A stretch of DNA of 64,000 bases. Source: Corallium rubrum. Taxonomy: Eukaryota; Cnidaria; Anthozoa; Scleralcyonacea; Coralliidae. Every line of letters begins with the position of its first letter. Within the stretch, counting starts at the first letter, position 1. Made by a program: the position numbers and the translations under genes. The notes below the pieces were generated by a model, which was not told where the DNA came from, made no database searches, and saw only the letters and a program-made list of their open reading frames with translations. The stretch covers positions 13,353,783 to 13,417,782 of the forward strand of contig OZ036001.1 of the NCBI GenBank assembly GCA_964035015.1, read 5' to 3'. Below, piece by piece: positions 12,123 through 23,212 of this stretch.

Positions 12123-12289
12123 GTAGACCGTGACTCATTTCTGGTATGCTCCCTTGCCTTGTATTGTTGATATAATGTTCAAGTGCAGACCTCTGCGTGT
12201 GCTAAAGTGACTGATTGAACAATTTTTCTGTCTATTGCAGCAATAAAATTCTTTTTGGATGCACAATATTAATTTCCTTAGAAAAATTA

Positions 12290-12805
12290 TTGGGGGGGCT
12301 AAAGCCCCCCCCCCAGTTCCGCGGTCCCTGTGTTTCTGAGACCATAGTTAGTGGAGGCCGGAGGGGGATGGTTTGGAAACTCGGCAAAAGTCATTGTTCT
12401 GTGTTTTTGTTCAATTTGTCTAATTTCACGGTCACTGAACGTATTGCATTTTCTGTATAATTCTGTGCAATAATTTTATTTTCTGGCAGAAACCTCTGTA
12501 AGAATTATTTTTACAATTTATGACATGTTTACAATCTACCGTTTGGCTGTGCACGATTTTTTTCTCTGCCAAGCCTGTGCTCGAATTTCTTTTTGGCATT
12601 TGCCAAACCTCCCCCTCAAAAATGGAATGGTCCATCCCTTACAGTGTAATTCTTCGTCGTCACGTGTTGTACGTCCTTGTTCGTTGTGTAGTCGTTCGTC
12701 GTCACGTGTCCATATATAGAATTGCCTTCCTCCAACATGAACACAATAACATGACCAATCTTGAAAGACAATGGAGCTTCCAAACCATCCCCTCCCGACT
12801 AATTT
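12290..12805. repeat. Foldback with GGTTTGGAAACTC ends
   Basis: GGGGGATGGTTTGGAA near 12365 pairs with TTCCAAACCATCCCC near 12778. A relative lies at about 59363-59633 with the same termini. A C/G hairpin sits at 12292-12315. The CACGTG-containing centre at 12650-12715 is shared with the 59.45-kb copy. Confidence 0.68.
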
Positions 12806-13550
12806 AGAAATTTATTATTAATAAATTTAGGTTAATGTTAGGGAGTAAGAGATAATATGTATCTCCTGCCTCAAAGCGATCATTAAGTGTAGTTCCTGTG
12901 CCGTGTGAACAGGGTCAGATGCAAATGCCAGATAAATAAAGTGCGAAAAAATACGCGGCCAAAAAGATAAAGTCCAACCCAAACTTTATCTAAAGATTCC
13001 TCCTTATCAAAACAAAATTCCTCCTTGAGGCAATGGTATAAATGAATGAGGCAAGGGCGACGGTGGTCATTCTGTCAGAGACTCACAGTCAGAGAGCTCA
13101 CTGACTCAAATCGTTCTGTAAAATAGCAGTTTAAGTTTTCTCGGGGATTTTTATCCCACCCACCACAACCCCTTTTGTAATAACATATAAATAGTCTATA
13201 CTTATAGAAATTATAATAGTAAAAAAAATGTAATAATTTACTTATCTAATAAATGAGTGGCAGGAAGTGCTGTCATCCTTATCACTTCACAGAAGTGCTG
13301 TACCTCACACACTTCACCCACGTGAAGGATTTGAATGGGTGAGACATCCTCCTTACGAGTGCTGAGCACCACTCAGACTTAGTTAATGTCTCTTAAATGG
13401 GCGATCCCCATTATAGGCCGCCGGACAGGACACCCTCCTCCCGGTTCAGTTACTTCCTCGCTATCTCCTTTTGTCACAATTCATTACAACCAATGCCTCT
13501 GTCTCAGTTTGTATAAATACGACCGTGTTCATTAACTATGGTTTTCCTCA
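12806..13550. other. Unassigned stretch
   Basis: No coding frame with recognisable features. Around 13255-13385 there is a loosely repetitive patch with CACTTCAC and AAGTGCTG motifs. Confidence 0.4.
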
Positions 13551-13554
13551 GCTG

Positions 13555-14245
13555 TTCGAGGAAGTAATCGAGAGTATTTGGAAGCATCCATAACGACAAT
13601 ATACTTCAGAAAAGAAATATTTAAGAGGAAGATTTAGTGAGATAAAAAGCAAGACTCGTGTCAACAAAAACTAAGTTTTACGAAGATTTTAGTATGCCGA
13701 AGACAGAGAGAAGAATGGCGATCTCTAACTTCAGGCATTTCAAATTTTCAACTATTTTATGAATGATAAAACAATTATTGAATTCGTCTACCGCACTAAA
13801 ATATCATGATTTGTCAGTGTCGCTATTGCCTTCGCCTTCAGCATCGGCAAATAAAGGTGCTGTTAGACGATGCGATTTTTCTTGCAACTTGCAACAAATC
13901 ACTGAATGTTGTAAGTTGCATAAAAAATCGCACCGTGTAACACCCCGTATATATATCAACTTGGGATTTTGTCATTTTTGCTGTGTTGCAAGTTGCAAGT
14001 TGTAAGAAAAGTTGGATGGGTTCTGCTTTTTGCTGCAACTTACAACAAAAATCGCAAGTTGCTGAAAGTGTAACACCCTTCCTTGCAACTTGCGATTTTT
14101 TTTCCATATGTAAATTTGTTGCAAGTTGCAAGAAAAATCGCATCGTGTAACAGCAGCTTAACTAGTGGTTCGCCACTGACAAATCACGATATTTTGCTCA
14201 GACTCAACCAATAATTGATAATTCTTACCATTAGTTTTTCGCTGG
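13555..14245. repeat. Dispersed repeat, copy A (split by a MITE)
   Basis: About 400 bp (AATCGAGAGTATTTGGAAGC onward) also present at about 20345-20705. Here the copy is interrupted by the 13855-14158 element; the 20.6-kb copy is uninterrupted. Confidence 0.8.
13855..14158. mobile_element. PIF/Harbinger-type MITE, TAA target duplication
   Basis: Both ends read AGNTGCTGTTANACGATGCG in inverted orientation and the interior is built from GCAACTTGCAAC motifs. TAA flanks it at 13852-13854 and 14159-14161. The related copy at 20.63 kb reads GGCAAATAACTAGTAGCTCG with no insert, which fixes the borders. A 3-bp TAA duplication is the hallmark of PIF/Harbinger. A second complete copy lies at 48594-48856. 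Confidence 0.88.
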
Positions 14246-14484
14246 ATAAGTACAATTGATTCAGGTTGTTCGTTGAATGATCGCTGTCGGGTCGGCAATG
14301 AATCACCTTAACAGTTACAATCGAACCTTTAATTTAATGGCTAAATGGGGCCTTATTTTTATGTGTCTGCTTAAGAGGGGTGTCCGCTATTGCATGTAAT
14401 TGTATAGTGTTTTATAATAGAAGGGGCCACAGACAAGTGTGTGCTTAAGCCGAAGTGTTTACTTACAAAGGATTTCACATAACT

Positions 14485-15590
14485 TTTGACGAAGGCGTTT
14501 CGAAGTTTGTTCGTTATTTCCGAAATTGGCCAAGAACTTCGCAAATTCATTACGAGTAGCCAATCAAGTACGCAAGCTTCGCGGGAAAGTGGGCTCTGTC
14601 AACAAACTCGACCTTCGCCCCAAATTTAGGGCAAGTCAGACAGGTTTTCAAAAACTGGTCAAACCATAGATAATGGAAGGGGAACTGGATAGGAAACTTA
14701 CGAAACCGGAAACGATGTTTGCACAACTTGCTATGGTAATTATACACTTATAAGCAGCTAATGCATTAATGAGTGATCCCACATGGCCAGGATCAATGAA
14801 ATTAAACGATAGTGTAATATCACTTAAGTCAGTAGTGGGTGCATTAGCCCCTTATAAGTGTATAATTACCATAGCAAGTTGTGCAAACATCGTTTCCGGT
14901 TTCGTAAGTTTCCTATCCAGTTCCCCTTCCATTATCTATGGTCAAACAAGTTCTAGTTTATGAACACACGTGTAAGCAACACGTAAGCAGAAAATAAGAA
15001 GTAACGCGTTAGAGCCTGGGCCAAAAATAGTATTTTGGCAACCGTTCACGCATGCATGCTCAAAAAGAAATATCCAGTTTGTTGGCTGAGCTCACTTTCC
15101 CTGGCCGAAGCGTGCGTAGGTCGGGAAGGGATCTGACTCGCAAGGTACCAATCAAGTTGCGAGCTTCGAAACTAAGTTGCGAAGTTGCAAACTTGAGAGA
15201 TTGCGAAGTTTGAAATTTGAGTAGTTCAAATCATCAGATCGATTTGATCCGAGGTCAGCAATTTCAGCTGAAGTACTATGAGTAAATTGATTTACCGTGA
15301 GAGTACTAACTATTAAATTATACGTTTTCTCGTCAAGTTTATCTTTCAGAATGTTAATATGCATGTCGACAATTCCTCCATTAGTCCATATTTACTCTAC
15401 GTCCAACAGAGAACTCCGGAATAATGAAACAACGAACTTCGCAATCGTGCATGGTTCGCAATCGCAACGTGATTGGCTACTATACGTGTGTCTACGTACA
15501 ACGAATTTGTCAAATTCGTCGCCAACTTTGGAAATAACCAACAAACTTCGGAACGCTTTCGTCAAAAGTTATGTGAACTACTCTAAGAGA
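14485..15590. repeat. Foldback with a nested palindromic MITE
   Basis: The outer arms (CATAACTTTTGACGAAGGCG near 14478 and its complement near 15560) enclose a 279-bp near-perfect palindrome at 14664-14942 (ATAGATAATGGAAGGGGAAC ends). The inner palindrome recurs at 35297-35622 and 56079-56378. Confidence 0.8.
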
Positions 15591-15696
15591 GGTGTTCGTT
15601 GAAAAAACCCAAAAAACTTTTGAAAACTTTAATGTCAACATAAATGTCATCTCTTTCTAACATATCAGTAGTCAGGAAGTGATTAATGCGTTATAC

Positions 15697-15771
15697 CTTC
15701 CATTTCAGTGGCCGTAGTTCTTGATTCTTCTGCTGCTACAACAACAGTTTCATTTTCTGTTTTATTAGGAT
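15697..15771 (-). CDS. Receptor gene: cytoplasmic tail exon
   Basis: This 75-bp exon candidate is bounded by acceptor TTGTTTTAG and donor GTATAA. It enters with two bases and leaves with one, exactly complementing the one-base exit of the 7TM exon. The peptide is acidic and Thr-rich (NKTENETVVVAAEE, then TTATEMEG) with no recognised domain. It would replace the short RKC-stop ending available if the 7TM exon is read through. It may carry phosphorylation sites for desensitisation, which is inference. The next exon was not found. Confidence 0.5.
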
Positions 15772-16140
15772 CTAAAACAATAATTAACAGTTATAATAAT
15801 AAAGCTAAAAGGTTATATTTACAATGTAGGCCAAACGTTTCTAACTTTTAAGTTGTCATCACAAGTTAAAAAGTCAAGAGGAAGTGGCCTTTTTTATCAA
15901 GTAAATTGGTTTATGGGTCAGGTCGGGCCAGTTATATTAAACTCTTGACGACAGTTTAACTGCTCGTCGTGTAGTTAAATCGTAGTTATCTTCTGAATCG
16001 CTAGTTCTGGTTGGCTAGAATTAAGCTCTAACTACAATTAATGTTAACTTTATGATTGACTAGAATTTAACTATATATAACTACCGTTAACCTTGTTATA
16101 CAGCCGACTCCAGGTATTTTGTGTATGTGTATACCAGTGC
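15772..16140. other. Intron, unassigned
   Basis: AT-rich with repeated GTTAAC and TTAACT motifs (15950-16090). No exon or clear repeat is seen. Confidence 0.4.
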
Positions 16141-16145
16141 ATGGC

Positions 16146-16310
16146 GGTCGAAGAGCACGGGTGGCATGTGCTGTTAGGGCGCTGCATCTCACCAATATAT
16201 ATAGTACTTGGATAGGTGACCGTCGGGGAATAACCCGTTGCTCCGAGGGTTTTTCGCCGGGTTCTCCGGTTTTCCTCCCTCCGTAAAACCAACTGTGTCG
16301 TATGGCGACT
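16146..16310 (+). mobile_element. 5S-rRNA-derived SINE, partly deleted copy
   Basis: It starts GAGCACGGGTGGCATGTGCT and contains AGTACTTGGATAGGTGACCG, the box C end of a 5S rRNA gene, followed by the family body (GGTTTTTCGCCGGGTTCTCC). The segment between the two 5S promoter halves is shortened compared with the 36.5-kb copy. Confidence 0.75.
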
Positions 16311-16766
16311 GATATGCCTCGACGTGGCGACGGTGAAAAGCATTTGAGGCTTTGCAAAATGCGTGGCAAGGCCAAGAACTGTTCAACTTCCGATGCGTGT
16401 ACCAATACTGAATACGGTTCTGATCATGCGCAGTAGATCATCATATGCTTGCAGAAGTAAGACGTCTTCGAGGTTTATATTACCCGCCATGTTTCACAGT
16501 TTCAGTATTCGCATTCGAATTAACAAGCTAAGCTTAGCTTATTGGATTAATTTCGAATATGACAACGAATCCGAGGCGGAAGTGTAGAATATCAGTATTG
16601 GTATTCGCATCGGATGTCTGGCTTAACCTCCCCATTAGTATATTCCCCCCTGGGCAACAAAATTTTACGTCTTTTTAGCCCCCATGTTAAGGTATTTTGG
16701 GGAGGGGGGGAGCTTGGAGCCCTTCCTTTGGTCTGTACAGTATAACTACGATTTTCTAACACTTAC
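16311..16766. other. Intron, unassigned
   Basis: Contains a short inverted AAGCTTAGCTTA motif and pyrimidine-rich sequence. The + strand ORFs here have no domain features. Confidence 0.4.
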
Positions 16767-17794
16767 GTTTGCAACATCGCATCGCGATGCTTACAAACCA
16801 TTCTTTGCATCTAATCCAGTAAAAAGGAACGGTAATGGTGCTGACCAGTGGATTGATTGCAGAATTAACGGTTGCCACACAGATCGAAAACCAAGCATAA
16901 AATAGATTGTCCGTGTCAGTCATCTTTTCCCCAAGGGAAATGAAAATAAGCATAGCTATTGCAAACCAACAAAAAATATCAGTGAAGACGATAATAGCAA
17001 GCCTGCCAGTCATTTTGGGACCATTCTTAAGCTGGTGCCGTATGTCTGTCTTTTTGGAAATTATGCAAGCTGCGTAAAATATTGTGCAGTAGGCAATAGT
17101 CATGCCGCAAGAAACAATTAAGTTCAATGCTCCAAATATTGCTATACAGTATTCCCAAGCAGGATCTTTTTCACCAGGAAGTTGTAGCGGCACACACAAA
17201 CTGTTTGTGCCATAGTACCCTTCTCCTTTTTCCTCATTGTAAAAATAATTCTTGACTAAGGCAGGAATAACGGTGAGGACAAGAGACAGAAACCAGATCA
17301 GAGCTACAATGAATTTGACTGTAGTAGGTTCTATAGGCATATAAGACGGGCCATGCACGATTCTTCTATGTTGGTGATACGTAAGTACTGCCAAAGTCAG
17401 AACAGAAATTTCACTTGATAATAAGGACAAAACACCAAAACTTTTGCAAGCTGCACTTGAACGCCATTCACGATCATAAAGATAGTAGTTACCCCTCCAC
17501 TCTAGGTCTCTATTGACTATAGCAGCAACACATATCCCGATCAAAAAATCACCAATGCTCAGATTGAGGAGAAGAATGTTTTGAACATAATTAGTTTCCC
17601 GACATGCGATTCGTAAGATTATTGCAATTATGTTTCCTCCAAAGATGCCCACAAGTACTATCCATGCAATGTACCGTAGTCCTGCACTTTTTATCATCTT
17701 ATCGCAATCCGAGAAGGAATCAGGTGGCGCAATACAATTGATGTCAGGCCTCTCTTTGTTCACGAAGCAACATTGAGAAAAGTCGCTGGCTCTT
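16767..17794 (-). CDS. Receptor gene: hinge plus seven-transmembrane exon, relaxin-receptor-like
   Basis: A single exon of 1028 bp, entering with one base (acceptor TTGGTTTGCAG) and leaving with one (donor GTAAGT). The first 35 residues form an LGR hinge: CC, C, PP and C spacing ending FSDCD. Seven hydrophobic helices follow. TM1 carries GGN; TM2 reads NLSIGDFLIGI. The first outer loop and TM3 (WRGNYYLYD, then LSSEISVLTLAVLT) match the relaxin receptor pattern, as do YYGTNSLCVPL in loop 2, IVFTDIFCW in TM6 and NSAINPL in TM7. The TM3 E/DRY motif is replaced by a QHRR sequence, so G-protein coupling may differ. If the donor is ignored the frame stops three codons later (MRCCKRKC). The family is Gs or Gi coupled in vertebrates; the ligand here is unknown. 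Confidence 0.9.
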
Positions 17795-18379
17795 CTGCAA
17801 ACCAAGAAATAGATTGAAAACTGTTATTTCGATTATCTATCTTATCATTAACTCCGCTCCTCTCCGAATCGGTCTTTAGTATTTTATTCTGGCTAATGCG
17901 CGGATCAAATCGAAATGTCAACATACCCCCCCCCCCCTCGGGCATACATGGGGAATTTGGATTATTTTATTTTATATTGCTCAAATTCCCCACCTATGTT
18001 CTTTTCTCCCGTTCAAATATACCATGTTTTGGAAAAATTGGAGATCAAATGCCTCACCCTCAACGATTCTATACAAAAAATTCAAACAAATATTCGTTTA
18101 ATGCAAACTCTGTGAACATAAACATAAACATCAAAATCATTGTACATATCAGTTTCCAGAATTGAAAATGTCTTAGTCCTTGCTTTTCTGTTTGTTTTTC
18201 CTTCTTGTTTCCCGTGCTTTCTGCGCACCAAGCTCTTTTGTGATAAGCTTTTTCTTTAAATGTGAGTGAAATCAGAAATCGCCGCTATCGTGGCAAAACA
18301 TTTTTTTTAATTGTCACTGAGTATAGACATGGACAGTGAACATTTCAGTGAACTACTAGTAATAAAGACAGTTTCTTAC

Positions 18380-18460
18380 CTTCAAAGATTTGTTTTAACC
18401 TGATCAGACCGTTTTCTTCCAGCCACTCACAAGCAAAAGAAATATTTTGACCAGAAAAAT
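18380..18460 (-). CDS. Possible SAM-domain exon (first half), gene unknown
   Basis: The minus-strand frame contains CEWLEENGLIRLKQIFEG directly before a GTAAGA donor, which resembles helices 1-2 of a SAM domain (WL.ENGL..Y...F). An acceptor AATTTGTCAG gives an 81-bp exon entering with two bases and leaving with one. That phase cannot be spliced between the receptor's LRR and 7TM exons without a frameshift. The open frame also extends upstream to a Met at 18572, so it could be a first exon. No second half was found. It may be a stray exon or gene fragment carried by the surrounding repeat. Confidence 0.28.
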
Positions 18461-18478
18461 CTGACAAATTACGAGACG

Positions 18479-19030
18479 ATAAATACAGACTTGCTCCGGG
18501 CTCTGATTGGTTGCTCCGAAACAATGAAATCTTTCCACGACCACAGTATGATGGATCCGCACTTGTAAACAAACGATCTCGCTCAACGCTCGACCTTATG
18601 ATCTTATTAATAAGTTAGTAAGTATACATATGGTATACTATTTTTGGGATTATTTTGATTGTTTTTAGAAAACGGTGAGATTCTTATTCATATTATGGTA
18701 AACTTACCATAAGTCTGTATTTAACAGAACATTCGCCAGTATTATTCGACTACTTAGTTGTAGAATATTTACATCTATATATTTCCAAATACTAGCTAAA
18801 CTCTCACCATTTGCTTTTAACCACAACTATGGAAGGAATATTTTAATATCCTCAGAAAGGTTTTGTAACTATCGATCTGAAGACATTGCACGAAGACATC
18901 AGTGAGTCAGTGAGACCACGGCCATGCAGACCCATCATATCGTGGCCATGCAAAGATTTCATTGTTTCGGAGCAACCAATCAGAGCCCGGAGCAAATCTG
19001 TATTTATCGACTCGTGACAAATTCGCCGCC
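18479..19030. repeat. Inverted repeat with GCTCCGGGCTCTGATTGGTT arms
   Basis: 18479-18560 pairs with about 18935-19015, including CGGAGCAACCAATCAGAGCC. CCAAT-type boxes and a GCCGCCATTTTG motif near 19025 give it a promoter-like look. Confidence 0.7.
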
Positions 19031-19219
19031 GCCATTTTGAACAGAATCTGTTCAAATTCCCCACCCTCCACTGGGTTAGAGCGTCAAATTCCCGCCACCC
19101 TAAAATGCCGCACGATCAAATTCTCCAGGTATGCCCGGGGTGGGGGGTGGGGGTGGGGGGGATGTTGACATTTCGATATTTTATTCACCTCTGGGGAAGC
19201 CGTCGGACAGGAATGAGTT

Positions 19220-19535
19220 AAGCTGGTGGCTCGATAGGAAAAAGTTGTATTTTTCTCTTAAAACGTTTTGCAGTGTACGTTAGTGCCTCATTCTAGTTAT
19301 TTGCATAGCACTAGTGTCAGTGCTTATAATTGAAAAGTTTTACAGTTGCAGCATTTGTGTATCTCATGGACAAATCACATTTATTGTAATATGCAAATGT
19401 AATGCAAATTAGAATTTCTGAACAGTTACAAAACAAAGATTTCCGTCCCCACCAGAAAACAGTACACTGTCTAATATACTTTTCAAAATTCAAGAGTAAC
19501 ACTATATAGGGCTGTGCAAGGAACTAGAACGAAGC
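19220..19535. repeat. Dispersed repeat, MITE-free copy
   Basis: Its reverse complement aligns with 32445-33240. At 19514-19520 it keeps a single CTTGCAC site where the 32.5-kb copy has an insertion. Confidence 0.8.
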
Positions 19536-19654
19536 ACGAATCTACACCGTGAAACGTTTTAGAAGGAAAAATTTGATTGTTTATAGTTTTCTCTTATTGA
19601 GCGACCTTAAGAGCTTTTAGGCCAGTTATCAGACTATGACAAACCAGGTAATGA

Positions 19655-19895
19655 AAAATTATACATGGATCGCGAATCTCGACTGGGCATCCGAATGACG
19701 CGTTCTGAGTCGGGATAAAACTTATTTCAATTTATACTCATCAGGCTGAGGAATTCAGTACATTGAGTTCAGAAATGTAAATGAAAATGCAAATGAAAAC
19801 TGCAGCTTTAGCCTGATGTTATAAAGTTGATTAAGTTTTATCCCGACTCAGAATGCGTCATTCTGATGCGCAGTCGAGATTCGTGATCCATGTAT
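19655..19895. repeat. Foldback hairpin
   Basis: ATACATGGATCGCGAATCTC near 19660 pairs with the complementary block near 19876; the GGGATAAAACTTA and TAAGTTTTATCCC blocks pair internally. Confidence 0.8.
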
Positions 19896-19989
19896 TGGCT
19901 TAGGCGCATTTATTTCAATAGACGCCACCCTCCCCCCCCCCCCCCCCCCACATAGACCTCTTCCTCCAATAAACGCCTCCTTAATTAAT

Positions 19990-20815
19990 AGTTATTCAAA
20001 TTATGGTCTGAAAAATCAGCAAAAGTTTTTGTTCTCTTTTTGTTCGCCTTTATGCATTTTTGTGCACGGTCACTAAACCCATTGTATTTTAGTGTAATGA
20101 AATCACAGCTCATTATAAATCGTTTTCATCTGATCCTATGGGAATTTAGCTCTATTCTTATTCAAATATTTCGTATTATCATTCATTTCGTTTCTACCCC
20201 GCATTCTGATTGGTTAATTTACCTGCAAATAACTGAGTGCAAATAATTTTATGGGCATGCGCACTAGCGATAACGCTGCTGACGGGCCAACGGCAAATAA
20301 TTTTCGTAAACATGGCGGCTAGTTCTTCAGCTACCTGAGGAAATAATCGAGAGCATTTGGAAGCATCCATAACGACAATGTACTTCGGAAAAGAAATAGT
20401 GAAAAGTTAGTTTTAGTGAGATAAAAAGCAAGACTCGTGCCAACAAAAATTAAGTTTTACGAAGATTTTAGTATGCTGAAGACAGAGAGAAGAGTGGCGA
20501 TCTCTTACTTCAGGCATTTCAAATTTTTAACTATTTTATGAATGATAAATCAATTATTGAACTCGTCTATCGCAAAATATCATGATTTGTCAGTGTCTCG
20601 CTGCTAGTTATTTACCTCTGTCTTCGGCATCGGCAAATAACTAGTAGCTCGCCACTGACAAATCATGATATTTTGCTCAGATTCGTCCAATAATTGATAA
20701 TTGTTTCTCCGCCCCAATAGGGCCACCGCGGATCACGTGAGTGAAAACGATCTATATGGCGCTTTGAAGTTCGCCGAGTTTCCAGACCATATCTCTATTG
20801 ACTATATATATCAAA
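19990..20815. repeat. Composite of nested MITEs
   Basis: The left end has the TTTTTGTTCGCCTTTATGCA body and the right end TTTCCAGACCATATCTC..GATTGACTAT of the 32.5-kb MITE family. Inside it sits an element bounded by AAATCGTTTTCATCTGATC (20117) and GATCACGTGAGTGAAAACGA (20732), and inside that the uninterrupted copy of the 13.6-kb repeat (20345-20705). Confidence 0.65.
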
Positions 20816-20911
20816 TAAACGTCCCAGTAAACCAAATTAACGGTTCCGGACGGAACTGGACACACAAAAAGTAGAAAGAAAATCCAATATGCATGTCGGA
20901 TTTCTACTTAC

Positions 20912-20986
20912 AATTCATTAAGATTTTTCATTTGCAACAAGAATCTCCAGTTTTTTATATAAAGACCAGGCATCCCAGAGATATCC
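20912..20986 (-). CDS. Receptor gene: LRR exon, block 2 repeat 4 (divergent)
   Basis: 75-bp exon, acceptor TTGTATAG, donor GTAAGTAG, entering with one base and leaving with two. The encoded repeat (DISGMPGLY, then FLLQMKNLNEL) keeps the C-terminal LRR consensus but has lost the Asn of the LxxN core and gained one residue. It is the last LRR before the hinge and 7TM exon, where capping repeats often diverge. Confidence 0.65.
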
Positions 20987-21060
20987 CTATACAACATATT
21001 TGTACACACGAATAAAGAATTAAAATGAAATAACGCTTTGAAGTATATATCATAAGATAA

Positions 21061-21248
21061 ATAAAACTTATTTTATAGTTAGCATTAATTTCAAAAACTC
21101 CAAACCTACAGTATTTTTAAATTTTCTAGGTTTTTCATACTGCTTGGATAAATTGTTTTGAGAAGATTATTTCCCAGATTTCTAAAGAAAGAAAAAAGAA
21201 GACATGGTTTTTAGTGTATATAATATACATGAGAAAATTTCTCAATTT
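21061..21248. repeat. Direct repeat, copy 1 of a 190-bp intron segment
   Basis: Nearly identical to 22888-23080 (AACTTATTTTATAGTTAGCA onward). Both copies lie 75-90 bp on the acceptor side of an LRR exon. Confidence 0.85.
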
Positions 21249-21616
21249 TGATAAAAATGAAATACAGTGCAAGTTTTTGAAGCCAATGAACCAATCAAAA
21301 ACAATAAAAATTGAAAAGAGCCAATCACGTTCTACAGCAGATTTTAACGAATGACATTTACCAATCTGGTACCCAGGCTGTTTCTGCACGAAATAAACAA
21401 AGATGGCGGCCAACATTTGGAATAAAAGAAAACATTTTTGAAGCTAATTATTCCATATTATTGTTAAGTAAAGTGCCTGCAAGAAAACTAGAAGATTCTT
21501 AGTGCTTTAAGTAAACTTTTTCAAGTAGTGGTAGAAGAAGCAAAGCATTTTTAAATAACCAAATATACGAGGGGAAAAAACAACTGTAAGTACAGTTGCT
21601 TGAACATATTATTAAT

Positions 21617-21772
21617 AAGTAATAGCATGGTTTTTCGTGCAATTTGAAAAACATGCACTCGTGAGTTTTTCAAAGACCTCGTCCTTCGGACTCGTGCCAT
21701 TTTGATAATCTTTGAAAAACCCACTCGTGCATGTTTTTTCCAAATTGCACTCGAAACCATGCTATTACCAAC
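21617..21772. repeat. Hairpin with CCTCGTCCTTCGGACTCGTG core
   Basis: AATAGCATGGTTTT arms at the outside (21620 and 21760), a CTCGTGAGTTTTTCAAAGA-type inner arm, and the GC-rich core at 21677-21696. Confidence 0.8.
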
Positions 21773-22264
21773 ACCGCTACCAAACGTTCGCGCATGCGTG
21801 AATTCGCTAAGTAAACATTGCAAGAGAAATGGGAACTAGCCGTGGCGACAACAACCAGACAGTGAAGACTAAGTAAGACTCGACTATTCATTTGTGTTTT
21901 AAAAAAAGGGTAAAGAAAATTACGAAGGGGTAAATTCAGAATATGTTACAATATTGATAAAGAAGCCATGCACAAATTACCTACCTTATCTTTTTGGTAG
22001 TATGCTTATAATTTTAACTTTTGTGTCGGACTCTCGGACCAGTCAAAATATTTCAGTGTTTTCCCGCTCTTTTTCTGAGGACGAGCTCGGACGTCGCACA
22101 TGCGCAAAAGTTTGGCAGCGGTGTTGCTATTACCTATACTAATAAAAAGCTAACATTCTGCCGAGCTGATAACAAACTAACGTTTCAAGAGAAGCCTTTC
22201 AGCTCACCCCTGGAAACGTCAGTATATCGTTACTAAAAACCTTCTCAGGTTTTATGTATGAAAA

Positions 22265-22500
22265 ATGATTCTCAATTTTGAGATTTTGAGTACAGACAAA
22301 AGTCAGGAATTACAGTGCAAATATTTGGAATCAATAAACCAATCAAAAACAATAAAAACTGAGAAGAGCCAATCATATTCTACAGCGAATTTTGACCAGT
22401 GGTATTTTGTAACCTGGTTACCAGGCTTTTCCTGCCCAAAGAAACAAAGATGGCGGCCAAGATTTGGAATAGTGGAAGACGCTACCGTAATGGAAAACAT
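22265..22500. repeat. Second copy of the segment at 21240-21425
   Basis: Shares CCAATCAAAAACAATAAAAA and AACAAAGATGGCGGCCAA in the same order and spacing. Confidence 0.75.
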
Positions 22501-22727
22501 TATTCATCAGTTTTTCATTCCATTGATAACAGATATTTACCTTGGCCGCATGTGAGAAGAGTGCTTCCAGTTTGACTCTACCAAACACCTCAGGTTTCCT
22601 CCAGGTACTCAGGTTTCCTTCTGTAGTAACACTGGACCAATGAGGGTGGGCCCTTACTGGACCTCTGAGGATAACAGTTTGTTAATTAGTCTAGTTTAGT
22701 ATTTGACTTGAATCAATTTTTACTTAC

Positions 22728-22799
22728 AAATATTCCAATTGATTTCCAGGAGAAAAGATTGGCTGGGGTAGCTTTTCAAGTATGTTGTTTGAAAGATCC
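22728..22799 (-). CDS. Receptor gene: LRR exon, block 2 repeat 3
   Basis: 72-bp exon between acceptor TTTATATAG and donor GTAAGTA. It encodes one 24-residue leucine-rich repeat (DLSNNILEKLP, then GNQLEYL), entering with one base and leaving with two. LRRs form the curved ligand-binding face of LGR ectodomains. Confidence 0.85.
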
Positions 22800-22887
22800 C
22801 TATATAAATAGAATAAATATGCAAATTTTATTCAAGACCACATGTCCCTTGTTTTGAACGTGTTCAGCCAAAGCAGAACTATTCTAA

Positions 22888-23080
22888 ACAAAACTTATTT
22901 TATAGTTAGCATTAATTTCAAAAACTCTAAACCTACAGTATTTTTAAGTTTTCTAGGTTTTTCATACTGCTTGGATAAATTGTTTTGAGAAGATTATTTC
23001 CCAGATTTCTAAAGAACGAAAAAAGAACACACATGTTTTTTAGTATATAGTAATATATTTATGAAAAACTTCTCAATTTT
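22888..23080. repeat. Direct repeat, copy 2 of a 190-bp intron segment
   Basis: See 21061-21248; the match spans almost the whole segment with few substitutions and one small indel near the end. Confidence 0.85.
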
Positions 23081-23212
23081 GATTGGCTAAGAGCAGTGCA
23101 GCTTTAAGGAAATACAGTGCAGAGAAAAGGAAATAAAGTGAAAAAAAAATTGTGCCAAGGTAGGTTCGAGTCAAGTATATGAGGGATATTGTTATACATG
23201 ATCAACTTTGTT

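Noticed and set aside
11748-12170. Three overlapping ORFs encoding FSVQCSV repeats
   Set aside because: Direct result of the 7-bp minisatellite; all three frames are open.
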